Shown here: in pieces, positions 54,554 through 63,640 of the stretch
Layout of the letters: every line of letters starts with the position of its first letter
How positions within the stretch are numbered: position 1 is the stretch's first letter
NCBI GenBank assembly: GCA_016342685.1
Contig: JAEINU010000001.1
Span: forward strand, 248,001 to 312,000
Direction: 5' to 3'
Source of the DNA: Bacteroidales bacterium
Lineage (GTDB): Bacteria; Bacteroidota; Bacteroidia; Bacteroidales; UBA12077
Length of the DNA: 64,000 bases
Position numbers and translations under genes: made by a program
Notes under the pieces: generated by a model
Seen by the model: only the letters and a program-made list of their open reading frames with translations
Database searches by the model: none
Told to the model about the DNA's origin: nothing

Positions 54554-55240
54554 TTAATTTTTTAAAAGTTCAATAATTTCAATCATTGTATTTCGATTAA
54601 TTGGATCATATCCTTTAGGAACATCAAATTCATCAGAAGAAACTTCTGCTGCTTGAATTTTATCAACAGTAAGTTTCATGTTCATATCGTAAAATTTTAT
54701 TTGAAACTCTAATAAAACACCATCAATAGCACGGAAAGGAGTTAAGGCATTTACATTATTAATAATAACATCATTCGTGTAAAATATTTCGAAAGGTTTA
54801 ATGTCTGAATCAGGAACGGTTATAAGTGCTTTTTTAGCATTGTATCCGCAAACTTGTTTAATCGAATCTTCAAATTCTATTTGCATTCCAGGAAGTTCTT
54901 CAAAAAAGAGCGATTTGTCGTTAAGTTTCTCAACGTATTTATATTTCTTGTTCAAGATTTTTACTAAGGTGATATTTTTATGATCACGATAATTTTGAAT
55001 GTGAGTAAAACTTACAATTCCCGAAAAGCCTTCAATTTTATTTATTGTATTGTTGTTTTTAAATTTTACGGTCATTTTTTTAGGAAGTAACCCAACCATA
55101 AAACTATCTAAAGAATCATCTAAATATTCAATGTTGTATTCAATATAACCTTCTTTAATTCGATCTTTATGTTGAATTTTCTGACATGAGTTTGTTGTAA
55201 TAAACAAAACAATAAAAATTAAAGCGAGTCGAAATTTCAT
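54554..55240 (-). CDS. Hypothetical lipoprotein
   Basis: About 228 residues from ATG 55240 (one codon set later than the first ATG at 55249). Signal MKFRLALIFIVLFITTNSC gives a lipoprotein. The mature protein is mostly beta (EGYIEYNIEYLDDSLDSFM), resembling LolA/LolB-like or DUF4412-type sheets. No function can be given. It is separated from ftsK by 118 bp, so it may be on its own. Confidence 0.65.
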   Translation of the reverse strand: MKFRLALIFIVLFITTNSCQKIQHKDRIKEGYIEYNIEYLDDSLDSFMVGLLPKKMTVKFKNNNTINKIEGFSGIVSFTHIQNYRDHKNITLVKILNKKYKYVEKLNDKSLFFEELPGMQIEFEDSIKQVCGYNAKKALITVPDSDIKPFEIFYTNDVIINNVNALTPFRAIDGVLLEFQIKFYDMNMKLTVDKIQAAEVSSDEFDVPKGYDPINRNTMIEIIELLKN

Positions 55241-55431
55241 ACAATTCAATTAAGGGTTAAATTCAAAAAGTGCGTAAATAATAAACTAAAATACTCAAAC
55301 TAATAATAAAATCAAAGTTCTAAAATATAGCTATTCTGAAATTTTGACCAAAGATAAAAAAATGTCTTTTAACATTTGTATGATAGTGTATTAAAGTGCT
55401 CAGATTTTATAATTTTGAATTGTTTTTTTTA

Positions 55432-55439
55432 TAGATTTG
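55432..55439 (+). promoter_or_regulatory. -7 box of arcC
   Basis: TAGATTTG, exact TAnnTTTG, 36 bp before ATG 55476. Confidence 0.5.
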
Positions 55440-55475
55440 TAGCTTGAATTACTAATTTAATATAAATTTTTGAAT

Positions 55476-56432
55476 ATGAACAAATTAGCTGTAATTGCAT
55501 TGGGTGGAAACGCTCTACTACGCGGTAATCAAATAGGAACAATTGAGGAGCAAGAACAAAATACTTTCGATACACTTGAGAACATTGTGTATTTGATCAA
55601 AGAAGGTTATGACATTGTTATTGGACACGGTAATGGACCACAAGTTGGTAACATTCTAATGAGAAACGATGCTGGAGAACAAATGTACAACATTCCTCAA
55701 ATGCCTTTAGATATTTGTGTAGCCGATTCTCAGGGAGGAATTGGATATATGATTGAAAGAACCCTAAGAAATGTAATGAAGAAACATAATATTGAAAAAA
55801 ATATTGTAACTCTTGTTACATCTGTTGTTGTTGATAAAAATGATCCCGCATTTAAAGATCCTCAAAAAAGAGTAGGAAAAATTTACACTAAGGAAGAGGC
55901 CGATAAATTAACTACTGATAAAGGATGGGAATTTAAAGAAGAAGTTAAAGCTGATGGAGGATGGAGAAGAGTAGTGCCTTCGCCAAAGCCAATTAGTATT
56001 ATGAACGAAAAGATTGTTGAAACTTTAGCACGTCAGGGAAATATTGTTATTTCTGTTGGTGGAGGTGGAGTTCCTGTTTATATCGACGAGAAAAATGATG
56101 TAAGACCTTCAGAAGCTGTTATTGATAAAGATTTTGCTTCAGCTTTATTAGGTGCTAGAATTGGTGCTGATGAGTTTTATATTCTTACCGATGTTCCTTA
56201 TGTTTATATTAACTTCAAGAAAGAAAACGAGCAAAAGTTAGAATTCTTAAATAAAGCTGATACCGAAAAATATTTAGCCGAAGGTCAGTTTGCACAAGGA
56301 AGCATGGGGCCTAAAATAAATGCTTGTTTGCAGTTTATTGAGCAAGGTGGAAAGAAAAGTGTTATTACAGAAGCAACAAAACTTGAAGATCGTTCTTTTG
56401 GAACTAAAATAACAATGGAATACGAAGATTAA
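55476..56432 (+). CDS. arcC: Carbamate kinase
   Basis: 318 residues from ATG 55476; an in-frame TTG at 55470 is unlikely. Family motifs: ALGGNALL, GHGNGPQVGN, VVSPKPISI-type loop (VPSPKPI), GGGGVPV and DKDFASALLG. It moves phosphate between carbamoyl phosphate and ADP. It is followed after 88 bp by argF, so together they can split citrulline to ornithine, CO2 and ammonia with ATP gain, or run in the synthetic direction. Arginine deiminase is not nearby. Confidence 0.94.
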   Translation: MNKLAVIALGGNALLRGNQIGTIEEQEQNTFDTLENIVYLIKEGYDIVIGHGNGPQVGNILMRNDAGEQMYNIPQMPLDICVADSQGGIGYMIERTLRNVMKKHNIEKNIVTLVTSVVVDKNDPAFKDPQKRVGKIYTKEEADKLTTDKGWEFKEEVKADGGWRRVVPSPKPISIMNEKIVETLARQGNIVISVGGGGVPVYIDEKNDVRPSEAVIDKDFASALLGARIGADEFYILTDVPYVYINFKKENEQKLEFLNKADTEKYLAEGQFAQGSMGPKINACLQFIEQGGKKSVITEATKLEDRSFGTKITMEYED

Positions 56433-56520
56433 AGATTGGATAATGATTATTGTCAATTGACTAAAAATGATCATATTAAACAATATATATAATAAATAAT
56501 CAATAATAAATTTAATAGTT

Positions 56521-57522
56521 ATGGCATTCAATTTAAGAAACAAAAACTTTTTGAAGCTAATAGATCTTACACCTAAAGAAATTAAATTCTTATTAGATCT
56601 TTCTGCTGACCTTAAAAAAGCTAAATACAACGGAACAGAGCAACCTACTTTAACAGGCAAAAACATTGCTTTGATTTTCGAAAAAGCTTCTACACGTACA
56701 CGTTGTGCATTTGAAGTTGCTGCTTTAGATCAAGGAGCACACGTTACTTATTTAGGACCTTCAGGATCTCAAATTGGTAAAAAAGAATCGATGAAAGATA
56801 CTGCTCGTGTTCTTGGAAGAATGTATGATGGTATTGAATATCGCGGTTTTGGACAAGATATCGTTGAAGATTTAGGAGCTTATGCAGGTGTGCCTGTTTG
56901 GAATGGTTTAACAAATGAATTCCACCCAACACAAATCTTAGCTGATTTCTTAACAATGATGGAACATTCAGATAAGCCTTTAAATGAAGTAACTTTTGCT
57001 TATGTTGGTGATGCACAAAATAACATGGGTAATTCATTAATGATTGGTGCGGCTAAAATGGGAATGAAATTCCGTTCTGTTGCTCCAAAAGCTGTTCAGC
57101 CAACTGCAGACTTAGTAGCTCAAGCGAACGAAATTGCAAAAGAAACTGGTGCTGAGATTATCGTTACCGATAATGTTGCTGAAGGTGTTAAAGGTTGCGA
57201 TTTTATTTATACTGATGTTTGGGTTTCAATGGGAGAACCAGACGAAGTATGGAAAGAAAGAATTGAGTTATTACGTCCATACCAAGTAAACAAGCAAATG
57301 ATGGACGCAACTGGTAATGATAAATGTAAATTCATGCATTGTTTACCTGCATTCCATAATAGAGAAACTATTGTTGGGGAAGAAATTTTCCAAAAATTTG
57401 GTTTAGACGGAATGGAAGTTACAGATGAAGTATTCGAGTCTCCTGCGTCAATCGTTTTCGACGAAGCTGAAAATAGAATGCATACAATTAAAGCTGTAAT
57501 GGTTGCTACTTTAGGAGCATAA
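56521..57522 (+). CDS. argF: Ornithine carbamoyltransferase
   Basis: 333 residues. The carbamoyl-phosphate loop [23 protein letters not shown], and the ornithine-site FMHCLPAFH are all present; this is the ornithine type, not the N-acetyl/succinyl-ornithine type of many Bacteroidota, whose loops differ. It makes citrulline or, coupled to carbamate kinase, degrades it. Confidence 0.92.
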   Translation: MAFNLRNKNFLKLIDLTPKEIKFLLDLSADLKKAKYNGTEQPTLTGKNIALIFEKASTRTRCAFEVAALDQGAHVTYLGPSGSQIGKKESMKDTARVLGRMYDGIEYRGFGQDIVEDLGAYAGVPVWNGLTNEFHPTQILADFLTMMEHSDKPLNEVTFAYVGDAQNNMGNSLMIGAAKMGMKFRSVAPKAVQPTADLVAQANEIAKETGAEIIVTDNVAEGVKGCDFIYTDVWVSMGEPDEVWKERIELLRPYQVNKQMMDATGNDKCKFMHCLPAFHNRETIVGEEIFQKFGLDGMEVTDEVFESPASIVFDEAENRMHTIKAVMVATLGA

Positions 57523-57543
57523 TTTAAGTTTTATATTAAAGTT

Positions 57544-57569
57544 AAAGGGTGTCTATAGTGACACCCTTT
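57544..57569 (+). terminator. Hairpin terminator after argF
   Basis: AAAGGGTGTC pairs with GACACCCTTT around TATAGT, followed by a T-run. Confidence 0.85.
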
Positions 57570-57684
57570 TTTTGTTTCCACATTTCTACAAGTTCTGTGT
57601 GACAAAAAAGAATTGATAAAAAATCTTTTTTACCAAATGAGAAAATGAGAGTTGTCATGCTGAGTTCGTCGAAGTATAACTCTC

Positions 57685-58803
57685 TTATATCAAATTTAAT
57701 TTCTTATCAGGAAATAGTGTTCTTAGATTGAATATGGTTAGAACAATAAATAATGGTAAATAGCTCAACTCAAAATATTGTATTTTAAGAATCCAGATTG
57801 GAATCATTAATATGATCATTCCTTGTATTATTTTCACTAAAAAGATCTTTAATTTTGGTCTTTTGGGAAACCTGAATACTGCTAAAAGATAAAGTGGATT
57901 AAGCCATAAAAGATTTAAGTTGTATTGAAGTTCTGGGTGTTCGGTAATTAAACTTACCAATAAAATGGCTAGGCCGGTTACTCCGGTAATTATTAGTACC
58001 GGGTTTTTAATATACTTTGATTTACTTACCAATACAATAATTAATAATATTGTGAATATTAGAATTGGATTAGCAAGAAAGGGATAATTGCAATATGGGT
58101 CATCAATCTGATTATAGATTTGCTCACTTTCAATAATACTTCCATTGTCAACTTTAACATTCCGTAGTTCATTGCATAAATAATCAGGTAGAAACATACT
58201 TTGATGTAAGTCGATTTTTTCATCAATTTTATATCCCATTATAAGACTCATGCTAAACTTTAGCCAAAGCCTGCCCTCTAAAAATTCATTAAGTTGCTTG
58301 CGTTGAGTTTTTTCTGTAAGAGTATTTTCAAAATCAGTAGATACGCTTTCTAATATTAGATTTCGCAACTCCGTTGTGCAGTTTTTACCTGCAAAACGAT
58401 ACAAATAATATCTATTTTCTGGCTGGTATAAATATTCGAGACGACTTATTATTTTAATCTTTTCTTCTTCCGTAAGATTTAGTTTTTGCTCTATTATTTG
58501 ACGATTTTCTCGTTCATAGCTTGCGTAGAAACGGTATGTGTTCTGAATTCCTAGTTGATAGTTTAATCTACCTTTAACAAATTTCCCATAAAAGTTAGGT
58601 GTATTAAAATTAAAAATACCAAAATTGTATACTACATCAATCTTTGCTGTTTTATCAACTACCCTAATCGCAGTATGTCCCCATGCACTGAATGTTTCTT
58701 TCCCACTTGAACATGTTAGTAGTGTAATTTCAATATTATCATTCGCAAATGAAGGTCGAATAACTAGTAATAAGAATATGGTTATTAGAGTGATTTTTTT
58801 CAA
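57685..58803 (-). CDS. DUF4105 domain membrane protein
   Basis: 372 residues. A signal peptide (MKKITLITIFLLLVIRPSFA) precedes a periplasmic DUF4105 domain (about 22-230): LLTCSSGKETFSAWGHTAIR, a YNFGIFNFNTP segment and NCTTELRNLI with a conserved Cys and His. Four membrane helices follow (about 245-370). DUF4105 resembles NlpC/P60-like thiol folds, so a peptidase or hydrolase role is possible. Function unknown. Confidence 0.8.
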   Translation of the reverse strand: MKKITLITIFLLLVIRPSFANDNIEITLLTCSSGKETFSAWGHTAIRVVDKTAKIDVVYNFGIFNFNTPNFYGKFVKGRLNYQLGIQNTYRFYASYERENRQIIEQKLNLTEEEKIKIISRLEYLYQPENRYYLYRFAGKNCTTELRNLILESVSTDFENTLTEKTQRKQLNEFLEGRLWLKFSMSLIMGYKIDEKIDLHQSMFLPDYLCNELRNVKVDNGSIIESEQIYNQIDDPYCNYPFLANPILIFTILLIIVLVSKSKYIKNPVLIITGVTGLAILLVSLITEHPELQYNLNLLWLNPLYLLAVFRFPKRPKLKIFLVKIIQGMIILMIPIWILKIQYFELSYLPLFIVLTIFNLRTLFPDKKLNLI

Positions 58804-58837
58804 AACTTAAGTTTTAAGTAATAATTAATGTTTTATA

Positions 58838-59197
58838 TTATTCTTCAGGAATTGGAAGATTGTGTTGTCGAAGAAACGATAACTTATCCCAATATCCTCT
58901 TTGGAAAATAATTTTTTCGTCTTTAATTTGAAAAAATCCACAACCACGAAGACCTAACGGATCTTTCCATTCCAAAATTGCCCAATCACCATCTTCGAAA
59001 ACATTTTCAATTATACAGATCATTTCGGCCGTTGCAAATTCGTTTTTAAACATTTCTCTTATTGCTGATTTTCCAACAATAGGATCATTTGCAACTTGAT
59101 GATTAATAGCTTCATTATGATACAAGTCAGAGATTTTGTCTGCATCACTTTGATTAAAAAAATCAACCCATGTGTAAATTAGTTCTTTAGGAGTCAT
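58838..59197 (-). CDS. NTF2-like/SnoaL-fold protein
   Basis: 119 residues from ATG 59197; the earlier ATG 59227 would overlap the DUF456 gene. The order of elements (ELIYTWVDFFNQSDADKISD, then NHQVANDPIVGKSAIREMF, ILEWKDPLGLRGCGFFQI) fits nuclear transport factor 2-like proteins, small cone-shaped domains used as enzymes or binding proteins. Substrate not known. Confidence 0.8.
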   Translation of the reverse strand: MTPKELIYTWVDFFNQSDADKISDLYHNEAINHQVANDPIVGKSAIREMFKNEFATAEMICIIENVFEDGDWAILEWKDPLGLRGCGFFQIKDEKIIFQRGYWDKLSFLRQHNLPIPEE

Positions 59198-59207
59198 AGT
59201 TGCGGAA

Positions 59208-59684
59208 TTAAAAAATACCTTTAACAAAATGCCATGTAATATAAATAGATGCAGCTAGTTTTAACCCAACGCCCATAAGGAAACCGAGGAATGCACCTAA
59301 ACCAGCTTTAAAAGCATCTTTATTGTTTGCTCCTTTTATTGATTCTCCAATAATAGCTCCAACCAATGGGCCAAATATCAAACCTAAAGGACCTAAGAAA
59401 ATCATTCCTATTATCATTCCAAGCGTTGCGCCCCACATTCCAGCCTTAGTTCCTCCAAATTTTTTGGTGCCCCAAACAGGTACAATATAATCTAGAACCG
59501 TAACTAGAATTGCTATTGATGCTGCGATTACAAGAAAATCTGTACTGTAACTGGCAAACTTTGTGTAGTGTAAAGCAAGAATTCCTAAAAAGCTTAATGG
59601 AGGACCAGGAATAATTGGTAAAACACACCCAATTAAACCGAAAATAATTAATGCTACGCCCAAAGCAAGTAATAAATAATCCAT
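59208..59684 (-). CDS. DUF456 membrane protein
   Basis: 158 residues, four to five membrane helices, rich in glycine (GLIGCVLPIIPGPPLSFLG, GAIIGESIKG). This is the DUF456 pattern, with glycine-zipper-like repeats (FLGPLGLIFGPLVGAIIG). It is probably an inner-membrane protein of unknown function. It is 11 bp upstream of the NTF2-like gene and likely co-transcribed. Confidence 0.85.
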   Translation of the reverse strand: MDYLLLALGVALIIFGLIGCVLPIIPGPPLSFLGILALHYTKFASYSTDFLVIAASIAILVTVLDYIVPVWGTKKFGGTKAGMWGATLGMIIGMIFLGPLGLIFGPLVGAIIGESIKGANNKDAFKAGLGAFLGFLMGVGLKLAASIYITWHFVKGIF

Positions 59685-59757
59685 TTTTATAATTTTAGAT
59701 TGTTAGCAGCTAAAATTATAAATTAATTCAGATTATAAAAATAGATGGAAGATACTA

Positions 59758-59937
59758 TTATAATATTTTTTTGATAGAGTTTATCTTTTTAAGGTCTTTA
59801 ATGTTATCCTTAAAATCGCAAGATGAGCATCCACAGGCCGATTGTTCTTTTTTTTGAATTATTCCAAAAATACTATATCCAGTATAAATTAAAGCTGCGG
59901 TAACAATTATATAAACTAAAATATCTTGAATGCTCAT
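59758..59937 (-). CDS. FeoB-associated Cys-rich membrane protein
   Basis: 59 residues: one membrane helix (ILVYIIVTAALIYTGYSIFG) then a short tail with the cluster ACGCSSC and a final basic stretch. This matches the small Cys-rich proteins (FeoC-like by position) that follow feoB. It starts 4 bp after the feoB stop, so it is the last gene of the operon. The cysteines could bind iron or an Fe-S cluster. Confidence 0.8.
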   Translation of the reverse strand: MSIQDILVYIIVTAALIYTGYSIFGIIQKKEQSACGCSSCDFKDNIKDLKKINSIKKIL

Positions 59938-59941
59938 AATT

Positions 59942-62386
59942 CTATAGTATTAAAGATCCTATTTGATATATTAATAAAGACACAAACCAAGCTAAAAATG
60001 TTGTGTAAACCATAGTAAAAATAGCCCATTTCCAACTGCCAGACTCCTTGCTTATAGCTGTTATGGAAGCTATGCAAGGGAAATAGAGCAAAATAAAAAT
60101 CAGAAATCCATAGGCAACCAGAGGTGTAAAACGTTTATTTCCGTACTCGTCGGTTTCGTTTTGTAAGCGAGAAACTAAATTGTTAGAGTCATTTGTATCT
60201 TCAGCATTGTAAAGAACGCCAATAGTACTTACAACAATTTCTTTTGCGGCAACTCCCGATAAAAGACTTACACTCATTTTCCAATCAAAACCCAATGGTT
60301 TCATAACTGGTTCAATAAATTTCCCAATTTGACCTATATATGATTTTGATTGTTTTTCGACATTTTTCTCATGAAGAACTTCTTCAATTAGTTTATTCTT
60401 GTCGACTTTATTTTGATTTTCAATTTGAGCAATAGAGTTGTCGTAGTCTTTACTATAGTCAATGTTTTGAGGGTAATATCCTAAGGCCCAAATTAAAACA
60501 GACGCAACTAGAATAACTCCCCCCATTTTTTGTAAATACTGAGCACCTTTAAACCACATGTGTCGAGTGGTATTTATTAAAGTGGGTATTCTATAAGGAG
60601 GCAACTCCATTACAAAAGGAGTTTCCTTTGATTTAAAGAGTGTTTTTTTAAATATAATTGCAACCATTGCAGCAGTTAGGATACCAATAATGTATATCGA
60701 GAATAATACAGTACCTGGATGATTTGGAAAAAATGCCGTAATTATTAACACATATACCGGAAGTCTTGCACTACACGACATAAACGGATTAATCAACATG
60801 GTTATCAATCTATTCTGTCTGTTTTCGATAGTTCTTGTAGCCATAATTGCAGGTACGTTGCAACCAAATCCCATAATTAATGGAATAAATGATCTGCCAT
60901 GTAATCCAATTTTATGCATGATTCTATCCATAATAAATGCTGCACGAGCCATGTAACCGGTATCTTCCATCAAGGATATGAAGAAGAATAAAATTAGAAT
61001 ATTAGGTAAAAAGACAATAACTCCTCCAACTCCTCCAATAATTCCGTTTACCAGTAAATCTTTAAAAGGTCCGTCGAGTAATGTATTATTGATAGTATCA
61101 CTTAATAGATTTACTAAATATTCAATTCCAGCCATAGGGTATTGACCTAAAGTAAATGTTGATTGAAACATAAACCATAAAAAGAAAAAGAACAATGGAA
61201 ACCCTAAGTATTTGTGGGTGAGGTATTTGTCTATCTTGTCTGTTTTTTTTCTTCGTGTATTAATATTGCCCTTGTAAGTTTCTTTTAGAGCACCTGCAAT
61301 AAAACCATATTTTGCATCAGTTATAATAGTTTCAGAATCATCGGACCAAAGTGATTCAAGTTTTTTTATTTCTCTTTCCGCAGTAAGTTTAATTTCATTG
61401 TAGTTTTCCCATTTCGATAATGAAAAGTTAGCTGATGTATCTTTTTCTAAAAGTTTAATTGCATAGAAACGAGATGAAACAACATCTGTTAAGCGTTTAT
61501 TTTCTCTTATTTCTAATTGAATCTTACGAATTGAAGTCTCAACATCTTTTCCATAGTTAATATGTATATGTCTTACCGAATCATCTTTATCTTCATAAAC
61601 TTCAATAGCCTTTTTTAAAAGATCTTTTATGCCAAATCCTTTAGAGCTAATTGTTGGAATAATTGGAATACCAATCATTTTACCTAAAGAATCGAAGTTA
61701 AATTCATCTCCTTTTTTTCTTAATTCATCGTACATGTTTAAAGCAATAACTACTTTAATATCCATGTCAATTAATTGAGTAGTGAGATAAAGATTTCTTT
61801 CGATATTTGAAGCATCAACAACATTTATTACTAAATCGGGCATTTCTCCCAAAATGAATTTACGCACATATAATTCTTCAGGAGTATATGCAGAAAGAGA
61901 GTAGGTGCCAGGCAAATCAACGAGGTTTATTTTGTGTTCGTCAACCTTAAAACTAACACTTTTAGAATCGACAGTTACACCACTGTAATTCCCAACATGT
62001 TCTTTTGATTTAGATGCAAAGTTGAATAATGAGGTTTTACCCGAATTCGGATTCCCAACAAGAGCAATATGAATTTCTTTTCCTTTGTGGTGAGCAGTCG
62101 TTTTTAGCTTTTCGTCGCTTATAACTCCATTGTATTTATTTATTTCTAGTTCTTTAGCTTCTTCTTTAGTAATTACTTCGATTAAGGAGGCTTCGCTTCG
62201 GCGTAATGAAACCTCATAGCCAAGAATGCTGTATTCAACAGGATCTTTTAAAGGAGCATTTTTCACAACTGTTATCTTCTTGCCTTTAATAAAACCCATT
62301 TCTGTAATTCGCTTTCGGAATGCTCCGCGACCACGTACTTTGGTTATTATTCCTTCTTCATTATCTTTTAGTTGTGATAATCTCAT
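59942..62386 (-). CDS. feoB: FeoA-FeoB fusion, ferrous iron transporter
   Basis: 814 residues. Residues 1-72 are a FeoA-type SH3 domain (FRKRITEMGFIKGKKITVVK); after a linker, the G-protein domain has G1 GNPNSGKTS (111-119), DLPGTYSL and NMYDE; the membrane part contains the two Gate motifs (FGCNVPAI, KEIVVST) and about eight helices. It brings in Fe(II), powered or gated by GTP. The fusion of FeoA to FeoB is common in Bacteroidota. Confidence 0.95.
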   Translation of the reverse strand: MRLSQLKDNEEGIITKVRGRGAFRKRITEMGFIKGKKITVVKNAPLKDPVEYSILGYEVSLRRSEASLIEVITKEEAKELEINKYNGVISDEKLKTTAHHKGKEIHIALVGNPNSGKTSLFNFASKSKEHVGNYSGVTVDSKSVSFKVDEHKINLVDLPGTYSLSAYTPEELYVRKFILGEMPDLVINVVDASNIERNLYLTTQLIDMDIKVVIALNMYDELRKKGDEFNFDSLGKMIGIPIIPTISSKGFGIKDLLKKAIEVYEDKDDSVRHIHINYGKDVETSIRKIQLEIRENKRLTDVVSSRFYAIKLLEKDTSANFSLSKWENYNEIKLTAEREIKKLESLWSDDSETIITDAKYGFIAGALKETYKGNINTRRKKTDKIDKYLTHKYLGFPLFFFFLWFMFQSTFTLGQYPMAGIEYLVNLLSDTINNTLLDGPFKDLLVNGIIGGVGGVIVFLPNILILFFFISLMEDTGYMARAAFIMDRIMHKIGLHGRSFIPLIMGFGCNVPAIMATRTIENRQNRLITMLINPFMSCSARLPVYVLIITAFFPNHPGTVLFSIYIIGILTAAMVAIIFKKTLFKSKETPFVMELPPYRIPTLINTTRHMWFKGAQYLQKMGGVILVASVLIWALGYYPQNIDYSKDYDNSIAQIENQNKVDKNKLIEEVLHEKNVEKQSKSYIGQIGKFIEPVMKPLGFDWKMSVSLLSGVAAKEIVVSTIGVLYNAEDTNDSNNLVSRLQNETDEYGNKRFTPLVAYGFLIFILLYFPCIASITAISKESGSWKWAIFTMVYTTFLAWFVSLLIYQIGSLIL

Positions 62387-62419
62387 TCTTTAAGTCCTGA
62401 CTTCTTTTGAATTTGTGTC

Positions 62420-62427
62420 CAAAAGTA
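62420..62427 (-). promoter_or_regulatory. -7 box of the feo operon
   Basis: TACTTTTG on the minus strand, exact TAnnTTTG, 34 bp before the feoB ATG; the -33 position falls in the palindrome at 62449-62468 (ATTG). Confidence 0.6.
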
Positions 62428-62448
62428 ATTTTAAAATTGAATCTCTAC

Positions 62449-62468
62449 AATACCATCATTATGGTATT
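62449..62468. promoter_or_regulatory. Operator-like palindrome of the feo operon
   Basis: AATACCAT-CATT-ATGGTATT, perfect 8-bp arms, covering the -33 element of the leftward feo promoter. This is where an iron-dependent repressor (Fur or DtxR/IdeR type) would block transcription. The sequence is not an exact copy of either known consensus, so the regulator is not identified. Confidence 0.55.
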
Positions 62469-62552
62469 TTTAAACATAAGAATATTGCTTTTGTTTCTAT
62501 CTTAGCTCAGTTTATTTAAAAAGTTTTAATTTTGTTGTGAAATAAGTAATAT

Positions 62553-63293
62553 ATGGAATACGATAGCATACAAGATAATTTAGAAGATTTGCTTGCAAAA
62601 GCTGGTGGAAAAGTTAGTATTCTCGAGGAACAAATCGATGTAGATCTTCAGGTAGAATTTTTTGAAATAGTAAATAAAGAGTTAAAGCGTATTGAGAATT
62701 TTGAAATTTTTGATAGTATCAAACAATTGGAAAATAGTGATTTATCCTTTGACGAGAAGAAGGTTTTACTTGTGAGATTGTCAAATACTAAAAGTGTCGA
62801 AGATTATAGAATAATTCAAAAATTTATTGAGAAAGCCGAAGGTGATATTCGAAGTTGGGCAATTTTAGCATTGCAACATGCGAGAATTGGCTTAGAATCT
62901 GATTTGCTTGATGAAGAGCAAGTTTTTATTTCTACAGGTTTAGGTGGACACGGAGAATGTCTTCGTTATTTTATTGTTGGAAAATTGAAGATTCAAACGG
63001 AGTTTTCCGAATCCCAAAAAAAAGTAATAAATAATGAATTTGAGCAAGCTTTCAAGGAACATAATTCAAAAATAGAGAGCTTAAGTTATGTAAATGAGTT
63101 TATAACACTTATTGCATTGATTCCAATCCAAAAGCCAATAAGTGAAGTGATTAATGTTGCTATTTCAGAAGCTAATAATTATGGAGATTTCCTTATCGAT
63201 GATTATTTAGTTACGAATGTAAAATTATTAAATGTAAAAGATATCCAATCTTATTTTAAGAAAAGAAAGTTTAATTCTAAAAGTAAAAATTAA
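62553..63293 (+). CDS. Conserved hypothetical protein
   Basis: 246 residues, soluble and mainly helical, with a possible HEAT-like centre (KAEGDIRSWAILALQHARIG) and a conserved-looking STGLGGHGECLRYFIVGKLK (residues about 127-147). No family is recognised. Its stop overlaps the start of the MTH1187-type gene by one base, so they are translated together. Confidence 0.7.
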   Translation: MEYDSIQDNLEDLLAKAGGKVSILEEQIDVDLQVEFFEIVNKELKRIENFEIFDSIKQLENSDLSFDEKKVLLVRLSNTKSVEDYRIIQKFIEKAEGDIRSWAILALQHARIGLESDLLDEEQVFISTGLGGHGECLRYFIVGKLKIQTEFSESQKKVINNEFEQAFKEHNSKIESLSYVNEFITLIALIPIQKPISEVINVAISEANNYGDFLIDDYLVTNVKLLNVKDIQSYFKKRKFNSKSKN

Positions 63294-63586
63294 TGAAGAA
63301 CTATGTGAATGTGGCCTTGCAAGTATTGCCAAAGTCAGAAACGAAGAAAGCTTACGATTTAGTCGACGATGCAATAAATGTAATAAAAGAATCAGGTTTA
63401 ATATATAAAGTTTGTCCTTTTGAAACAGTTATTGAAGGGCCATATGATCAAATAATGAAACTAGTAGAAGATGTTCAAAAGGAATGTTTTGAAAGTGGAG
63501 CTGACGAATTGTTGGTTTATTTAAAAATACAAACCAGAAAAAATAGTAAGGTTACTATAGATGATAAAATGGCTAAATACAATTAG
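63293..63586 (+). CDS. MTH1187/YkoF-type thiamine-binding-like protein (UPF0045)
   Basis: 97 residues. The ferredoxin-like fold is visible: VNVALQVLPKSETKKAYDLV, SGLIYKVCPFETVIEGPYDQ and DELLVYLKIQTR are typical of UPF0045/MTH1187 proteins, some of which bind thiamine or hydroxymethylpyrimidine. It overlaps the preceding gene by one base and ends at a hairpin terminator. Confidence 0.82.
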   Translation: MKNYVNVALQVLPKSETKKAYDLVDDAINVIKESGLIYKVCPFETVIEGPYDQIMKLVEDVQKECFESGADELLVYLKIQTRKNSKVTIDDKMAKYN

Positions 63587-63603
63587 CCACAATTGAGAAA
63601 ATA

Positions 63604-63629
63604 AAAAGCTGACAATTTTGTCAGCTTTT
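63604..63629. terminator. Bidirectional hairpin terminator
   Basis: AAAAGCTGACA (63604-63614), loop ATTT, TGTCAGCTTTT (63619-63629), then T-rich. It ends the UPF0045 gene and the convergent PUR-family gene. Confidence 0.88.
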
Positions 63630-63640
63630 ATTTTAATTAT

